A stretch of 64,000 nucleotides of DNA, from the NCBI GenBank assembly GCA_017983795.1, contig JAGOAS010000020.1, positions 29,574-93,573 of the forward strand, in the 5' to 3' direction. The notes under the pieces are model-generated. The model had not been told where the DNA came from. It worked only from the letters and a program-made list of their open reading frames with translations, and did not search any database. Of the stretch, positions 9,801-24,094 are shown in pieces. The position numbers and the translations under genes are program-made. Origin of the DNA: Piscinibacter sp. (GTDB lineage Bacteria; Pseudomonadota; Gammaproteobacteria; Burkholderiales; Burkholderiaceae_C). The number at the start of each line of letters is the position of its first letter. The first letter of the stretch is position 1.

Positions 9801-10764
9801 TGTCGAGCGCCGTGCCCCACAGCACGGCCTTCTTGCCGCCGGCGTTCATCGCGATGTTGCCGCCGATGCAGGAGGCCTCGGCCGAGGTCGGGTCGACCGC
9901 GAATACGTAGCCGCCGCGCTCGGCGGCATCGGCCACGCGCTGCGTGACCACGCCGGCCTCGCTCCACACCGTGGCCACCGGCTCTCCGACACCGGGCAGC
10001 GCGACCATCTCCACCTCGCTCATCGCCTCGAGCTTCTCGGTGTTGATGACGGCGCTGTTCCAGGCCAGCGGCACCGCGCCGCCGGTGTAGCCGGTGCCGC
10101 CGCCGCGCGGGATGATGGTCAGGCCGAGCTCGATGCAGCCCTTCACCAGCGCGGCCATCTCGGCCTCGGTGTCGGGCGTGAGCACGACGAAGGGGTACTC
10201 GACGCGCCAGTCGGTGGCGTCGGTGACGTGGGCCACGCGCGAGAGGCCGTCGAACTTGACGTTGTGCTTGGCGGTCACGCGGCCGAGCACGCGCGTCACG
10301 CGGCGGCGCAGCTCGGCCATCTCGCCGAACTGGCGCTCGAAGCGCTCCACCGCCGAGCGCGCCGCCGTGAGCAGCTCGCCGACGGCGGCGTCGCGCTCGC
10401 CGTCTTCCTGCGGCGAGCGGCGCGCCTCGATGGCGCCGAGCCGGTGGTGCAGGGCCTCGATCAGCGCGGCGCGGCGCTTCGGGTTGTCGAGCAGGTCGTC
10501 CTGCAGGTAGGGGTTGCGCTGCACCACCCAGACGTCGCCCAGCACCTCGTAGAGCATGCGCGCCGAGCGGCCGGTGCGGCGCTCCTGGCGCAGGCGGTTC
10601 AGCACCTCCCAGGCGCGTGCGCCGAGCAGGCGGATGACGATCTCGCGGTCGGAGAACGAGGTGTAGTTGTAGGGAATCTCGCGCAGTCGCGGAGCGAGCC
10701 CCTCGGCCGCGGCGCCGGCACGGGACACGGCCGCCATGTGGGTCAGGGAAGCGGGTGCGTTCAT
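6832..10764 (-). CDS. Large FAD/FMN- and Fe-S-containing oxidoreductase (DUF3683, GlcD-GlcF-like fusion)
   Basis: This 1310-residue cytoplasmic protein fuses several modules. An N-terminal DUF3683 region spans about 20-140. A FAD-binding_4 domain follows, with the pyrophosphate loop [15 protein letters not shown] near residues 211-226. A FAD-linked oxidase C-terminal domain with [14 protein letters not shown] lies near 705. Two ferredoxin clusters follow ([11 protein letters not shown] near 830 and [11 protein letters not shown] near 889). Last come two cysteine-rich CCG domains (FPGCGSE/CCGYP and DPCHSP/CCGESG). This layout resembles D-lactate or D-2-hydroxyacid dehydrogenases that pass electrons to quinones. 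The ATG at 10764 begins the conserved N-terminus; the frame stays open 100 codons upstream. It is divergent from ugpB. The substrate is not known. Confidence 0.9.
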   Translation of the reverse strand: MNAPASLTHMAAVSRAGAAAEGLAPRLREIPYNYTSFSDREIVIRLLGARAWEVLNRLRQERRTGRSARMLYEVLGDVWVVQRNPYLQDDLLDNPKRRAALIEALHHRLGAIEARRSPQEDGERDAAVGELLTAARSAVERFERQFGEMAELRRRVTRVLGRVTAKHNVKFDGLSRVAHVTDATDWRVEYPFVVLTPDTEAEMAALVKGCIELGLTIIPRGGGTGYTGGAVPLAWNSAVINTEKLEAMSEVEMVALPGVGEPVATVWSEAGVVTQRVADAAERGGYVFAVDPTSAEASCIGGNIAMNAGGKKAVLWGTALDNLASWRMVTPQAQWLEVVRLNHNLGKIHDVELASFELRTFAADGKTPLSTERLDIPGRVFRKEGLGKDVTDKFLAGLPGVQKEGCDGLITSARWIVHRMPAHTRTVCLEFFGNAKDAVPSIVEIKDFMFAEAKNGGAILAGLEHLDDRYLKAVGYATKSKRGGLPKMVLVGDIAGDDADAVARATSEVVRIANSRAGEGFVAVSADARKKFWLDRKRTAAISRHTNAFKINEDVVIPLPRMAEYTDGIERINIELSLRNKLATVDALEAFFTEGELPLGKSDDAVEIASAELLEDRVQQALALLREVRGLWQHWMAQLDVVQPDTRRSFFADLQDRTLRASWKTQIRAPLQSIFAGAALEPVVAECQRIHDRVLKGRVWVALHMHAGDGNVHTNIPVNSDNYEMLQTAHEAVGRIMALARSLGGVISGEHGIGITKLEFLSDEELAGFTDYKRRVDPEGRFNKGKLLRGGDIKADLTNAYTPSFGLMGHESLIMQQSDIGQIADSVKDCLRCGKCKPVCATHVPRANLLYSPRNKILATSLLIEAFLYEEQTRRGVSIKHWQEFEDVADHCTVCHKCLAPCPVKIDFGDVSMNMRNLLRKMGQKSFRPGNAAAMFFLNATSPETIKLMRTAMVGIGFRAQRFANNVLRGLANRQTAAPPATVGPAPIKEQVIHFINKKMPGNLPKRTARALLDIEDKAYVPIIRDPKTTTADTEAVFYFPGCGSERLFSQVGLATQAMLWHAGVQTVLPPGYLCCGYPQRGAGQYDKAEKMITDNRVLFHRVANTLNYLDIKTVVVSCGTCYDQLQGYKFEEIFPGSRIVDIHEYLLEKGITLGAGQAAGGYLFHDPCHSPMKQQDPMKTVRALVGENVLKSERCCGESGTLGVTRPDISTQVRFRKTEELRRDEAALREMMKGAAGGAGAVPEKGPIKILTSCPSCLQGLHRYAGDLQNGLLEADYVVIEMASRILGPDWLPDYVERANDGGIERVLV

Positions 10765-10921
10765 GAGAGCCGGGGGCGGACGCTTCCCCCGTGTTGGCAC
10801 TTGAGGGCGAATCGTACCGCAGCGCACCATTTCCCCGGGATTCACCGGGCTGCTGCCGTGGACGGCCGGGCGTAGCATGCGCCGGCCCACGAGGCCATCC
10901 GCCAACCCACACGGAGATGTC

Positions 10922-12232
10922 ATGAGGACCGTCCGCCTTGCCCTCGCCGCCGCCGCGTTCGCCGCGGCCACGCTTCCCGCCCACGCCCAGACCGAGATCC
11001 AGTGGTGGCACTCGATGACCGGCGGCCTCAACGACTGGGTGGTCGACCTGGCCAACGGCTTCAACGCCAGCCAGAAGGACTACAAGGTCGTGCCGACCTA
11101 CAAGGGCTCGTACGACGAGTCGATGACGGCCGCGATCGCCGCCTTCCGTGCCGGCAACGCGCCGCACGTCCTGCAGGTGTTCGAGGTCGGCACCGCCACG
11201 ATGATGGCCAGCAAGGGCGCCATCGTCCCGGTGGGCAAGGTGATGACCGATGCGGGCTACAAGTTCGACCCCAAGGCCTACATCTCGGCGGTGGTCGGCT
11301 ACTACACGGCGCCGAACGGGCAGATGCTCAGCTTCCCGCTGAACAGCTCGACCACGGTGCTCAACTACAACAAGGACGCCTTCCGCAAGGCCGGGCTCGA
11401 CCCGAACAAGCCGCCCGCCACCTGGCCCGAGCTGGTGGCCGCCGCCGCCAAGCTGAAGGCCTCGGGCGTGGCCTGCCCGTTCACCACCAGCTGGCAGGGC
11501 TGGACGCAGCTGGAGAGCTTCTCCACCTGGCACAACACGCTGTTCGCGACGCAGGGCAACGGCTTCGGCGGCACCAGCGCGCGGCTGATCTTCAACAGCC
11601 CGCTGCACGTGCGCCACATCGAGAACCTGGCCAACATGGCCAAGCAGGGCCTGTTCCAGTACCGCGGCCGCGGCAACCTCGGCGACGCGCCTTTCTATTC
11701 GGGCGAGTGCGCGATGCAGACGGCTTCGTCCTCGACCTACGCGAGCATCAAGAAGAACGCCAAGTTCGAGTTCGGCATCGCCCCCCTGCCCTACTACCCC
11801 GACGTGCCGGGCACGCCGCAGAACACCGTGATCGGCGGCGCCTCGCTGTGGGTGATGTCGGGCAAGAAGGCGCCCGAGTACAAGGGCGTGGCGACCTTCT
11901 TCAACTACCTGACCAACGCCGAGATCCAGGCCAAGAGCCACCAGCGCACCGGCTACCTGCCGGTGACCCTGGCCTCCTTCGAGCTGACCGAGAAGTCGGG
12001 CTTCTACAAGCAGAACCCCGGCACCGACACGGCGGTGAACCAGATGATCCGCAAGACCACCGACAAGTCGCGCGGCATCCGCCTGGGCAACTTCGTGCAG
12101 ATCCGCGCCATCGTCGACGAGGAGCTCGAGCAGGTCTGGGCCGGCAAGAAGGGCGCCAAGGAGGCGCTCGACAGCGCGGTGCAGCGCGGCAACGAGCAGC
12201 TGGAACGCTTCGAAAAGGCCAACAAGAGCTGA
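10922..12232 (+). CDS. ugpB: sn-Glycerol-3-phosphate ABC transporter, periplasmic binding protein UgpB
   Basis: The 436-residue binding protein has a signal peptide (1-22, cut after AHA) and the UgpB hallmark start [17 protein letters not shown]. Conserved [23 protein letters not shown], here at about residues 61-83, and the Trp-rich ligand site ([17 protein letters not shown]) follow. It captures glycerol-3-phosphate and glycerophosphodiesters for import. The ATG at 10922 has GGAG eight bases upstream. It heads ugpBAECQ, whose genes are 1-12 bp apart, so one transcript is likely. In E. coli the operon is under PhoB control, but I could not find a clear Pho box in the 157-bp divergent gap. 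Confidence 0.95.
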   Translation: MRTVRLALAAAAFAAATLPAHAQTEIQWWHSMTGGLNDWVVDLANGFNASQKDYKVVPTYKGSYDESMTAAIAAFRAGNAPHVLQVFEVGTATMMASKGAIVPVGKVMTDAGYKFDPKAYISAVVGYYTAPNGQMLSFPLNSSTTVLNYNKDAFRKAGLDPNKPPATWPELVAAAAKLKASGVACPFTTSWQGWTQLESFSTWHNTLFATQGNGFGGTSARLIFNSPLHVRHIENLANMAKQGLFQYRGRGNLGDAPFYSGECAMQTASSSTYASIKKNAKFEFGIAPLPYYPDVPGTPQNTVIGGASLWVMSGKKAPEYKGVATFFNYLTNAEIQAKSHQRTGYLPVTLASFELTEKSGFYKQNPGTDTAVNQMIRKTTDKSRGIRLGNFVQIRAIVDEELEQVWAGKKGAKEALDSAVQRGNEQLERFEKANKS

Positions 12233-12238
12233 TCCCGC

Positions 12239-13126
12239 TTGGCTTCCGAAAAACGCGTCGTCTTCCGTTCCGGCTGGCTGCCCTGGGCGCTGCTCGCGCC
12301 CCAGGTGGCCGTCATCGCCGTGTTCTTCTTCTGGCCGGCGGGGCAGGCGCTGCTGCAGTCGTTCCAGCAGTCCGACGCCTTCGGCACCTCCACCGAGTGG
12401 GTCGGGCTGCAGAACTTCGCTCGCCTGTTCGGCGACCCGACCTACCTCGCCTCGTTCCAGACCACCGCGCTGTTCTCGGTGCTGGTGGCCGGGCTGGGCA
12501 TCGCCATCTCGCTGCTGCTGGCGGTCTACGCCGATCGCGTGGTGCGCGGCGCGCTCGCCTACCGCACGCTGCTGATCTGGCCCTACGCGGTGGCGCCGGC
12601 GGTGGCCGGGGTGCTGTGGCTGTTCATGTTCGCGCCGTCCATCGGCATCGTCTCGTACGCGCTGCGCAGCGTCGGCATCGAATGGAACCACCTGCTCAAC
12701 AGCGGCCAGGCCATGACGCTGATCGTGCTGGCCGCGGTGTGGAAGCAGCTCTCCTACAACTTCCTGTTCTTCCTCGCCGGGCTGCAGAGCATCCCGAAGT
12801 CGCTCATCGAGGCCGCGGCGATCGACGGCGCACGCCCCTGGCGGCGCTTCTGGACCATCCAGTTCCCGCTGCTCTCGCCGACCACCTTCTTCCTGTTCGT
12901 GATCAACGTCGTCTACGCCTTCTTCGACACCTTCGCGATCGTCGACGCCGCGACGCAGGGCGGCCCGGGCAAGGACACCGCCATCCTCGTCTACAAGGTC
13001 TACTACGACGGCTTCAAGGCGCTCGACCTGGGCGGCTCGGCGGCGCAGTCGGTGGTGCTGATGGCGATCGTCATCGCACTCACGGTGGTGCAGTTCCGCT
13101 TCGTCGAGAAGAAGGTCACCTACTAG
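12239..13126 (+). CDS. ugpA: Glycerol-3-phosphate ABC transporter permease UgpA
   Basis: The 295-residue inner-membrane permease has six hydrophobic segments and the EAA loop ([20 protein letters not shown]) that docks on the ATPase. The N-terminus [19 protein letters not shown] matches UgpA. No ATG is available. The start is the TTG at 12239, seven bases after the ugpB stop, and only a weak GAG precedes it. Translation therefore probably depends on coupling to ugpB. Confidence 0.94.
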   Translation: MASEKRVVFRSGWLPWALLAPQVAVIAVFFFWPAGQALLQSFQQSDAFGTSTEWVGLQNFARLFGDPTYLASFQTTALFSVLVAGLGIAISLLLAVYADRVVRGALAYRTLLIWPYAVAPAVAGVLWLFMFAPSIGIVSYALRSVGIEWNHLLNSGQAMTLIVLAAVWKQLSYNFLFFLAGLQSIPKSLIEAAAIDGARPWRRFWTIQFPLLSPTTFFLFVINVVYAFFDTFAIVDAATQGGPGKDTAILVYKVYYDGFKALDLGGSAAQSVVLMAIVIALTVVQFRFVEKKVTY

Positions 13127-13133
13127 GCTCCGC

Positions 13134-13985
13134 ATGGTCGAACGCCGCCCCACCCTCGGCATCCTGGCGCACGTCGTGCTGCTGCTGGGTGTGCTGCTCG
13201 TCGCCTTCCCGCTCTACGTGACCTTCGTCGCGTCGACGCAGACCGCCGAGGAGATCCTGCAGGCACCGATGTCGCTCGTGCCCGGCAGCCACCTGGTCGA
13301 GAACTACCTCGCCGCGCTGAAGGGCACGGGCATGGGGGCGGCCTCCAACGCGCCGGTCGGCCGCATGATGATGGTCAGCCTGGTCACCGCACTGGTGATC
13401 GCCTTCGGCAAGATCGGAATCTCGCTGCTGTCGGCCTTCGCCATCGTCTACTTCCGCTTCCCGCTGCGCAACGTCTTCTTCTGGGCCATCTTCGTCACGC
13501 TGATGCTGCCGGTGGAAGTGCGCATCGGGCCGACCTACGAGGTGGTGGCCGGGCTCGGCATGCTCAACAGCTACGCCGGCCTGACGGTGCCGCTGATCGC
13601 CTCGGCCACCGCCACCTTCCTGTTCCGCCAGTTCTTCCTCACCGTGCCCGACGAACTCGTGGAAGCGGCCCGCATCGACGGCGCCGGGCCGATGCGATTC
13701 TTCATCGACGTGCTGGTGCCCCTGTCGGCCACCTCGATCGCGGCGTTGTTCGTCATCCAGTTCATCTACGGCTGGAACCAGTACCTCTGGCCGCTGCTGG
13801 TGACCACCGACGAAGCCATGTACCCGGTGGTCATCGGCATCAAGCGCATGATCAGCGGCGGCGACGCCGCCACCGACTGGAACATCGTGATGGCCACTGC
13901 GATGCTGGCGATGATCCCGCCGGCACTCGTCGTTCTGCTGATGCAGAAGTGGTTCGTCAAGGGCCTCGTGGACACCGAAAAATAG
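13134..13985 (+). CDS. ugpE: Glycerol-3-phosphate ABC transporter permease UgpE
   Basis: The 283-residue partner permease of UgpA has six membrane segments and the EAA loop [20 protein letters not shown] at about residues 180-199. The block [17 protein letters not shown] after the first membrane segment is typical of UgpE. It starts eight bases after ugpA and ends twelve bases before ugpC. Together with UgpA it forms the membrane channel for glycerol-3-phosphate. Confidence 0.94.
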   Translation: MVERRPTLGILAHVVLLLGVLLVAFPLYVTFVASTQTAEEILQAPMSLVPGSHLVENYLAALKGTGMGAASNAPVGRMMMVSLVTALVIAFGKIGISLLSAFAIVYFRFPLRNVFFWAIFVTLMLPVEVRIGPTYEVVAGLGMLNSYAGLTVPLIASATATFLFRQFFLTVPDELVEAARIDGAGPMRFFIDVLVPLSATSIAALFVIQFIYGWNQYLWPLLVTTDEAMYPVVIGIKRMISGGDAATDWNIVMATAMLAMIPPALVVLLMQKWFVKGLVDTEK

Positions 13986-13997
13986 AAGAAGGCAGGC

Positions 13998-15068
<1,071 letters not shown>

Positions 15069-15069
15069 G

Positions 15070-15831
15070 ATGAAGGCCTGGCCCTACCCGCTCTGGATCG
15101 CGCACCGCGGCGCCGGCAAGCTGGCGCCGGAGAACACGCTGGCGGCCTTCCGCGTCGGCGCCTCGCACGGCTGGCGCGCCTTCGAGTGCGACGTGAAGCT
15201 CGCTGCCGACGGCGTGCCCTTCCTGCTGCACGACGACACCCTGCGGCGCACCACGCCGGCACGCGGAACGGCCGGCGAGCGCAGCTGGGCCGAGCTCTCG
15301 CGCCTCGACGCCGGCGGCTGGCACAGCCGCGCCTTCGCCGGCGAGCCGCTGCCCAGCCTGGACGCGATCGCCACCTACGTGCTGCGCAACGGCTTCGCGC
15401 TCAACATCGAGATCAAGCCCACGCCGGGCCAGGAGCTCGAGACCGGCCGCGTGGTCGCGCGCGAGGCGGCGCGGCTGTGGGCCGCGAGCCGCGTCGCGCC
15501 GGTGGCGCCGCCGCTTCTGAGTTCGTTCCGCCCCGAGGCGCTGCAAGGCGCGCGCGAGACGGCACCCGATCTGCCGCGTGCCCTGCTGCTCGACACGCTG
15601 TGGACCGGCTGGTTCGACGTCGCGCGCGCGCTCGACGTGGTGGCCTGCGTGACGAACCACAAGATCATGGACGAGGGCTTGATCGCGCAGTTGCGCGCCG
15701 CCGGCCTGCGCGCGCTGGTCTATACGGTGAACGACAGCGCCGAGGCGCAACGCCTGCTGACGCTCGGCATAGCCGGGATCATCACCGACGCGGTGGATCG
15801 GTTCTCGCCGGGCGACTCACTTCGCGACTGA
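15070..15831 (+). CDS. ugpQ: Glycerophosphodiester phosphodiesterase UgpQ
   Basis: The 253-residue cytoplasmic enzyme splits imported glycerophosphodiesters into glycerol-3-phosphate and an alcohol. The GDPD-family catalytic features are visible: IAHRGAGKLAPENTLAAF (residues 10-27, with His and Glu), the metal-binding Glu and Asp in FECDVKLAADG, the second His in LLHDDTLRRTT, and IEIKPTPG. As last gene of the ugp operon it lets the cell use phospholipid breakdown products as a carbon and phosphate source. Its last 15 bp overlap the 3' end of the convergent acetyltransferase gene. Confidence 0.94.
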   Translation: MKAWPYPLWIAHRGAGKLAPENTLAAFRVGASHGWRAFECDVKLAADGVPFLLHDDTLRRTTPARGTAGERSWAELSRLDAGGWHSRAFAGEPLPSLDAIATYVLRNGFALNIEIKPTPGQELETGRVVAREAARLWAASRVAPVAPPLLSSFRPEALQGARETAPDLPRALLLDTLWTGWFDVARALDVVACVTNHKIMDEGLIAQLRAAGLRALVYTVNDSAEAQRLLTLGIAGIITDAVDRFSPGDSLRD

Positions 15832-16422
15832 GTAACCCAGCGGCTCCTCGATGCCGCGCACGCGCGCATAGACGCGCGTGCTGCGCACTTCGCCGAAGGG
15901 CGTGAGGCTGTCGCCGCGCAGCAGCGCTTCGAGCGTGAAGCCGGCGCGCTCGGCGAGCTTCCAGCTGGCGCTGTTGGCATCGTCGGTGCGGATCTCCACG
16001 CGGCGCGCGGCGAGCCGGTCGAAGGCGAAGCGCGCCAGCGCGCGCACCGCCTCGGTGACGTAGCCCTGGGCGCCGCAGCCGGTGCGGCGCCAGTAGCCGA
16101 TCTCGAAGCCGCGCAGCGTCCAGTCGATGCGGTGCAGGCCGGTGCCGCCGAGGAAGCGGCCTTCGCGGCCCATCACGTCGCGCTCGAAGATGAACATCGC
16201 CAGGTCTTCGCGCAGCAGGTAGCGCGCCTGCATGCGCCGGCAGTAGGCCTCGGAGTCGTCGAGGGTCTTCTCGGTGTGCGCCCAGGGCATCCAGGGCCTG
16301 AGCTCGGCGCGCGTCTCGCGCTCGGCCTCGTTCATCGTCGGCCCGTCGCCGGGCCGCGGGCAGCGCAGGATCAGGCGCTCGGTCTCGATGCGCTCGGGCA
16401 CCTCGATCAGCACGGGGTCCAT
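15817..16422 (-). CDS. GNAT family N-acetyltransferase (RimJ/RimL type)
   Basis: The 201-residue protein begins with the typical ETERLILRCPRPGDG block and contains the acetyl-CoA-binding GCGAQGYVTEAVRALARFAF motif (about residues 117-136) and DDANSASWKLAERAGF. This is the arrangement of ribosomal-protein or small-molecule N-acetyltransferases of the RimJ/RimL class. It lies 21 bp after the MFS transporter and is probably co-transcribed with it; together they may handle a toxic or antibiotic-like compound. The substrate cannot be named. Confidence 0.85.
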   Translation of the reverse strand: MDPVLIEVPERIETERLILRCPRPGDGPTMNEAERETRAELRPWMPWAHTEKTLDDSEAYCRRMQARYLLREDLAMFIFERDVMGREGRFLGGTGLHRIDWTLRGFEIGYWRRTGCGAQGYVTEAVRALARFAFDRLAARRVEIRTDDANSASWKLAERAGFTLEALLRGDSLTPFGEVRSTRVYARVRGIEEPLGYSVAK

Positions 16423-16443
16423 GGTCGTCGTCTCCCTGTTCTC

Positions 16444-17772
16444 TCAAGTCGTGGTCTGTGCAGTGATGCCCGCGGACTCGGCACCGATCCGCTCGTCGTG
16501 GTGTTCGGTCGCGGGCAGCTCGCGCAGGTCGCGGATCACCGCCACGCGCGAGGCCACCAGTGCGAGCAGCAGCGCCGTGCCGCCGGCGAAAGCGAGCGAT
16601 GCGCGCAGGCCGACGTGCTCGCCCAGCCAGCCGCCGAGCAGCGCGCCCGGGCCGGCCGGGATGAGGATGAGCCAGCGCATCGTGCTCGTCATGCGGCCGA
16701 GCAGCGGCTCGGGCGTCACCGCCTGGCGCAGCGCCAGGAAGTTGATGAACACCAGCACCGCGCCGGCGCCGAACATCAGCAGCATCAGCGCGAAGGCGGC
16801 GATGCCGAGGCGGCCGGCCGGCGCGAGCGCGAGCAGGCCCCAGCCCGTGCCGCACACCGCGAAGCCCAGCGTCAGGCAGCGGCCGGGGCCGATGCGCCGG
16901 CTGATGCGATCGCCCCAGACGCTGCCCAGCACCGTGCCCAGGCCCATGCCGGTGTAGCTCAGCCCGATGGCCTGCTCCGACAGGCCCAGCGTGCGCGTCG
17001 CCAGCAGGATCTGCACCACCAGCGCGGCGTGATGGCACATCTGCCAGACGCCCACCGCGCAGGCCAGCGCGACCAGCAGGCGCTGGCTGCGCACGAAACG
17101 AACGCCGGCGCGCAGGTCGCGCCAGAAATGCGCATCGGCGCGCGGCGTGCGGCGCTCGTCGACGACGATGCCGCGCAGGATGGCGGCCGAGAAGAGCAGC
17201 ATCGCCGCATCGACCAGCAGGGCCAGCGGCGCACCGACGAGCCGGATCAGCACGCCGGCGAAGCCCGGCCCGGCCACCTCGGCGCCCGAGCTGGCGAGCG
17301 CGTTCTTGGCGTGCGCCTCCACCAGCCGCTCGCGCGAGACCACCTGCGTCAGCACGATCTGCGCGGCCGAGCCGGCGGTGGTGTAGACCGTGCCGATCAC
17401 GAAGCCGACCACGTACAGCCAGGGCATGGTCAGCCAGCCCATCCACCACGCCAGCGGCACGCTGGCCACCACCAGGGCGAGCGTGGCCTCGCCGACGATG
17501 TACACCGGCAGCTTGCGCACGCGATCGAGCCACACGCCGGAGGGCAGCGAGAACAGCACGAAGGGCACGATCTCCATCGCGGTGAGCAGGCCCATCTGCG
17601 TCGGCGAGGCGTGCAGCAGCAGCGCCGCCGTCAGCGGCAGCGCGAGCAGGGTCACCTGGCCGCCGAAGGAGCTGATCAGGATCGAGCTCCACAAGCGGCG
17701 GTAGGTGGCCTGGCGCAGCAGGTCGTCACGGGGCAGCAGGCCCTCCAGCCAGCGCCGCAGAGGTGTCGTCAT
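16444..17772 (-). CDS. MFS transporter (macrolide-efflux-like, MFS_3 type)
   Basis: The 442-residue membrane protein has about twelve hydrophobic segments. It contains LWSSILISSFGGQVTLLALP near the N-terminus, LPSGVWLDRVRKLPVYIVGE (a motif A equivalent, about residues 75-94), and a central loop. This pattern matches MFS exporters related to macrolide-efflux proteins (MefA/EntS-like). It is probably a drug or metabolite exporter, with no substrate evidence. The 5' leader contains a 7-bp GC hairpin at 17799-17816. Confidence 0.85.
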   Translation of the reverse strand: MTTPLRRWLEGLLPRDDLLRQATYRRLWSSILISSFGGQVTLLALPLTAALLLHASPTQMGLLTAMEIVPFVLFSLPSGVWLDRVRKLPVYIVGEATLALVVASVPLAWWMGWLTMPWLYVVGFVIGTVYTTAGSAAQIVLTQVVSRERLVEAHAKNALASSGAEVAGPGFAGVLIRLVGAPLALLVDAAMLLFSAAILRGIVVDERRTPRADAHFWRDLRAGVRFVRSQRLLVALACAVGVWQMCHHAALVVQILLATRTLGLSEQAIGLSYTGMGLGTVLGSVWGDRISRRIGPGRCLTLGFAVCGTGWGLLALAPAGRLGIAAFALMLLMFGAGAVLVFINFLALRQAVTPEPLLGRMTSTMRWLILIPAGPGALLGGWLGEHVGLRASLAFAGGTALLLALVASRVAVIRDLRELPATEHHDERIGAESAGITAQTTT

Positions 17773-18195
17773 GGTCGCGTCCTCTCGTCGTCTTCGTCGG
17801 GCGCCGGTGGGCGCCCTGGTGGGTCGTTGAACCCGTTCGTGGCGAGGAAATCGAAGCCCCGATTCACCCGCCGGAACTCTCGGCGGGCGCTCCGGTGGGA
17901 GCAGGAGCCGAGAGGATCAGTTGCCGGCGAAGCACCGCGAAGGCGGGCGCTTCACGCTGCATCGCGGCACACCCGCCGCCGCGCCGCCGAGGCCGGCGCT
18001 GTGCGTGGGGTGGATGGCGTGGTGCATGGCAGCTGGGGCTGGGTGAATGGCGATGATGCTAGCAGCGCCGTCGCGCCCGATGCAATGCGGGAAACGTGGG
18101 GGTGGTGGCGCGGCGCGATACCGCCGGACGCGCCGCGCCGGCCGCAACGCGCTCGTGCTTGCCCTCGTGCGCTGCGCCGCCGCAGCATGCGCGCC
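17773..18195. other. Gene-free divergent region (423 bp)
   Basis: This stretch lies between the leftward MFS gene and the rightward CREST-family gene. It holds a perfect 7-bp hairpin (17799-17816, loop GGTG), several GC-rich inverted half-sites and no open frame with recognisable protein features. Open frames crossing it on either strand are composition artefacts. Promoters for both flanking genes must be here, but no convincing -35/-10 pair stands out. Confidence 0.5.
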
Positions 18196-18954
18196 ATGAA
18201 CCCACGCCGCATCCTCGCTTCGCTCGCCGCGCTGCTCGCGCTCGGCCTGCTGCTGCACGGCCCGATTCCGCAATGGGCCTCGTACCACCACTTCGCCGAC
18301 CAGCGCGGCTGGCTCGGCATTCCGCACGCCGCCGACGTGCTCAGCAACCTGCCCTTCGCACTGATCGGCGCCTGGGCCTTGTGGAGCGTGCGTGCGCAGC
18401 CGCGCCACGATGCCTCGCTCGCCTGGCACGCCTTCGCGCTGGCGCTGCTGGCCACCGCGGCCGGCTCGGCGCTCTACCACTGGGCGCCGGGCAACGCCTC
18501 GCTCGCCTTCGACCGCCTGCCGATCGCCTGGGCTTGCGCGGCACTGCTGTGCGCCTTCTTCGCCGAGCGGCTCGATGCGCGCTGCGGCTCGCCCGCCGCG
18601 CTCGCGGCCGCGCTGCTGGCCGCCAGCGCCTCGGTGCTGCTGTGGTGGCTCAGCGAAGCGGCCGGCCGCAGCGACTTGCGCGCCTACCTGTTCGTGCAGT
18701 TCCTGCCCATGCTGCTGGTGCCCGCGGCGCTGCTGATGCGCCTGCGCCCGCGCTTCGCGGCGGCCGCGCCGGATATGGCCTGGTGGGGCGTGCTGCTGGG
18801 CTACACGCTCGCCAAGGGCCTGGAGCTGGCCGACCACGCGGTGTTCGATCAGCTTGGCCTGGTCAGCGGCCACACGCTGAAGCACCTCGCTGCCGCCGGC
18901 GCCGCGCTGTGGCTGCTGGCGGCCCGCCGGATCAGCTGCGGTAGTCCGCGTTGA
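18196..18954 (+). CDS. CREST-superfamily (alkaline ceramidase-like) membrane protein
   Basis: The 252-residue polytopic protein has about seven hydrophobic segments. It carries spaced conserved residues of the CREST/ceramidase superfamily: [20 protein letters not shown] near residues 32-51, [21 protein letters not shown], and [11 protein letters not shown] near the C-terminus. The serine and histidines match the zinc-dependent hydrolase core of alkaline ceramidases. Bacterial members have unknown substrates. An ATG nine bases earlier (18187) is an alternative start. The 3' end overlaps argJ by 23 bp in convergent orientation. Confidence 0.7.
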   Translation: MNPRRILASLAALLALGLLLHGPIPQWASYHHFADQRGWLGIPHAADVLSNLPFALIGAWALWSVRAQPRHDASLAWHAFALALLATAAGSALYHWAPGNASLAFDRLPIAWACAALLCAFFAERLDARCGSPAALAAALLAASASVLLWWLSEAAGRSDLRAYLFVQFLPMLLVPAALLMRLRPRFAAAAPDMAWWGVLLGYTLAKGLELADHAVFDQLGLVSGHTLKHLAAAGAALWLLAARRISCGSPR

Positions 18955-20161
18955 TCTTCACGTAGTCGTAGCTCAGGTCACAGGTCCACACCGTGGCCTG
19001 CGCGCTGCCGCGATGGAGGTTCACGCGCACCGTGATCTCGGGCTGCTTCATCACGCGTGCGCCGTCTTCCTCGCGGTACTCGGCCCGGCGGCCGCCGCGA
19101 TGGACGACGTGCACCTCGTCGAGGAAGAGGTCGATCAGCGACTGGTCGAGGTCGGCGATGCCGGCGTAACCCACCGCCGCGAGGATGCGGCCGAGATTCG
19201 GGTCGCTGGCGAAGAAGGCCGTCTTCACCAGCGGCGAATGCGCGATCGCATAGGCCGCCTGGCGGCATTCGTCTTCGCTGCGCCCGCCTTCGATGCGCAC
19301 GGTGATGAACTTGGTGGCGCCCTCGCCGTCGCGCACGATGGCCTGGGCGAGCTGCTGCGACACGGCGATCAGCGCCTCGCGCAGCGCGCGGCCCTCGGCC
19401 GAATCGAGCCGCGTGATCGGCGCATGGCCGGCGCGCTGCGTGGCGATCAGCACGAAGGAATCGTTGGTCGAGGTATCGCCGTCGATGGTGATGCGGTTGA
19501 AGGACTGGTCGGCCGCCTCCTTCACCAGCGGCTGCAGCAGCTCCGGCGCGATCGCCGCATCGGTGGCGACGAAGCCGAGCATGGTCGCCATGTTCGGGCG
19601 GATCATGCCGGCGCCCTTGCTGATGCCGGTGATGGTGACCGTCTTGCCGCCGATCGTCAGCTGGCGCGACGCCGCCTTCGGCAGCGTGTCGGTGGTCATG
19701 ATGGCCTCGGCCGCCAGCGCCCAGTTGGCCGCCTTGGCATCGGCCAGCGCGGCGGGCAGGCCGGCCTCGATGCGCTCGCTGGGCAGCGTCTCCATGATCA
19801 CGCCGGTGGAAAACGGCAGCACCTGCTCGCTCTTCACGCCGAGCAGCTTGGCCAGCGCCGCGCAGGTCGAGCGCGCGCGCGCCAGGCCGTCGGCCCCGGT
19901 GCCGGCGTTGGCGTTGCCGGTGTTGACGACGATCGCGCGCATGCCCTGGCCGGCGGCCAGATGCTCGCGGCACACCTGCACCGGCGCGGCGCAGAAGCGG
20001 TTGGCCGTGAAGACGCCGGCCACCGCCGAGCCTTCGGCCAGCTTCACCACCAGCAGGTCGCGGCGATTGGCCTTGCGCACGCCGGCCATGGTGATGCCCA
20101 GTTCGACGCCGGGCACGGCGTGCAGGTCCGCAGGGTTCGGCGCACTCAGGTTGACGGGCAT
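18932..20161 (-). CDS. argJ: Bifunctional ornithine acetyltransferase / N-acetylglutamate synthase ArgJ
   Basis: The 409-residue enzyme moves acetyl groups from N-acetylornithine to glutamate, the cyclic route of arginine synthesis. The autoprocessing site appears as [16 protein letters not shown] (about residues 180-195). Cleavage is expected between Ala and Thr of MATML, giving alpha and beta chains. Other family blocks are [23 protein letters not shown] and the C-terminal [16 protein letters not shown]. It starts 23 bp after secA. argB lies about 21 kb away at 41448, so arginine genes here are scattered. Confidence 0.97.
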   Translation of the reverse strand: MPVNLSAPNPADLHAVPGVELGITMAGVRKANRRDLLVVKLAEGSAVAGVFTANRFCAAPVQVCREHLAAGQGMRAIVVNTGNANAGTGADGLARARSTCAALAKLLGVKSEQVLPFSTGVIMETLPSERIEAGLPAALADAKAANWALAAEAIMTTDTLPKAASRQLTIGGKTVTITGISKGAGMIRPNMATMLGFVATDAAIAPELLQPLVKEAADQSFNRITIDGDTSTNDSFVLIATQRAGHAPITRLDSAEGRALREALIAVSQQLAQAIVRDGEGATKFITVRIEGGRSEDECRQAAYAIAHSPLVKTAFFASDPNLGRILAAVGYAGIADLDQSLIDLFLDEVHVVHRGGRRAEYREEDGARVMKQPEITVRVNLHRGSAQATVWTCDLSYDYVKINADYRS

Positions 20162-20184
20162 GTCGGCCTCTTCTTGCGATCAGC

Positions 20185-22929
<2,745 letters not shown>

Positions 22930-23098
22930 GCGGCGTCGTGATTGACGCGCTCGACGCGTCCGCAAACGTGCGGGCGAGACCGTCGAACGCCGGGAGCCTG
23001 GAGGTGGGGCCACCGCCTCGCCTTGCAAGGCGGGCAGCGCCGGTCGAACACGCAAGTTTACATCTGCGTGCCCGGCCGGCCGCGGGGCGGGGAGTGCT

Positions 23099-24079
23099 TC
23101 AGCGTCGGGTGTGAGCGGCCTTCTCGGCGGCGGCAACGGCGGCCTCGCCGCCCGCGAGGAAGCGCGCCGGATTCTGCGGAACGCCCTCGACCAGCACCTC
23201 GAAGTGCAGGTGCGGGCCGGTGGAGCGGCCGGTGTTGCCGACCTGCGCGACCAGCTGCCCGCGCTTGACGATGTCGCCGGTGTGCACCAGCACCTTGGAG
23301 GTGTGCGCGTAGCGCGTCACGAGGCCGTTGCCGTGGTCGATCTCGAGCATCTGGCCATAGGCCGGGTGGATCTCGGTCGACTGCACCACGCCGCCGGCCG
23401 CCGCCAGGATGGGCGTGCCCACGTCGGCCGGGAAATCCAGCCCGGTGTGCAGCGCGGAGCGGCCGGTGAAGGGATCCTGGCGGAAGCCGAAGCCGGAGCC
23501 GACCGCGCCGTTGACCGGCGCGCTGTTGGGGATCATCAGCGCCTTCAGGCGCGACTCGAGCAGGCGCGATTCGATCAGCGTGAACAGGTCGGCGCTGTCA
23601 TCGGCCGACTGGTCGAGCGAATCGACCAGGCCGCGCAGCTGCTCGAGCGTCACCGCCTGCGGCGGGATGTAGGGGCCGCCCTGGCCGGCCGACGCGCTGA
23701 CGGGCTTGCCGCTGCTGCTGCGCGGCGCACCGCGCAGTTCCTCGGGCTTCACGCCGGCGAGGCCCGAGACACGGTCGCCCATGGCTTCGAGCTTGACCAG
23801 CTTGGCCTGCATCTCGCCGACCTTCTGCGCCATCGCGTCGAGGTTCTCGCGCATGAAGCGGTCGCGCTGGGCGAACTCGTCGCGGACCACCAGGCGCACG
23901 ATCTGGCTGACCACCGGCCAGCCCTCGCGCGCGGCCTTCAGGAAGACGAAGTGGTAGACCGTGCCCGAGAGCAGGGTCAGCGCCGCGACCAGCGACACCA
24001 GCATCGCGCCGATCTGCCAGCGGTTGAAGTGCAGGACACGCGTGCGGGCCAGCGTGCCGTGGGTGATCAGAATCTGCAT
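23099..24079 (-). CDS. M23 family (LytM) metallopeptidase, membrane-anchored
   Basis: The 326-residue protein has one N-terminal membrane anchor (about residues 22-48), a coiled-coil-like stretch (about 65-110) and a C-terminal LytM domain. The zinc and catalytic residues are in [11 protein letters not shown] and GPHLHFEV. Such proteins cut peptidoglycan crosslinks or activate amidases. The position between dciA and secA is usual for betaproteobacteria. The ATG at 24079 has a strong ribosome site (GGAGTG); the longer open frame upstream is spurious. Only 15 bp separate its start from that of dciA on the other strand. Confidence 0.9.
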   Translation of the reverse strand: MQILITHGTLARTRVLHFNRWQIGAMLVSLVAALTLLSGTVYHFVFLKAAREGWPVVSQIVRLVVRDEFAQRDRFMRENLDAMAQKVGEMQAKLVKLEAMGDRVSGLAGVKPEELRGAPRSSSGKPVSASAGQGGPYIPPQAVTLEQLRGLVDSLDQSADDSADLFTLIESRLLESRLKALMIPNSAPVNGAVGSGFGFRQDPFTGRSALHTGLDFPADVGTPILAAAGGVVQSTEIHPAYGQMLEIDHGNGLVTRYAHTSKVLVHTGDIVKRGQLVAQVGNTGRSTGPHLHFEVLVEGVPQNPARFLAGGEAAVAAAEKAAHTRR

Positions 24080-24082
24080 CGC

Positions 24083-24088
24083 TACACT
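24083..24088 (+). promoter_or_regulatory. Putative -10 box for dciA (TACACT)
   Basis: TACACT lies six bases before the GTG start of dciA, inside the 15-bp gap between two divergent start codons. There is no Shine-Dalgarno sequence for dciA. If used, the transcript would begin at or next to the GTG (leaderless). Confidence 0.35.
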
Positions 24089-24094
24089 CCTCGT

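Noticed and set aside
6794-13162. Open frame of about 2120 codons on the minus strand across the oxidoreductase and ugp genes
   Set aside because: It is Arg/Ala/Pro-rich out-of-frame translation of high-GC coding sequence, without any protein motif. The real genes in other frames explain the region fully.
17773-18195. Hidden small gene in the 423-bp divergent region
   Set aside because: No frame has a ribosome site or family resemblance, and composition looks non-coding.
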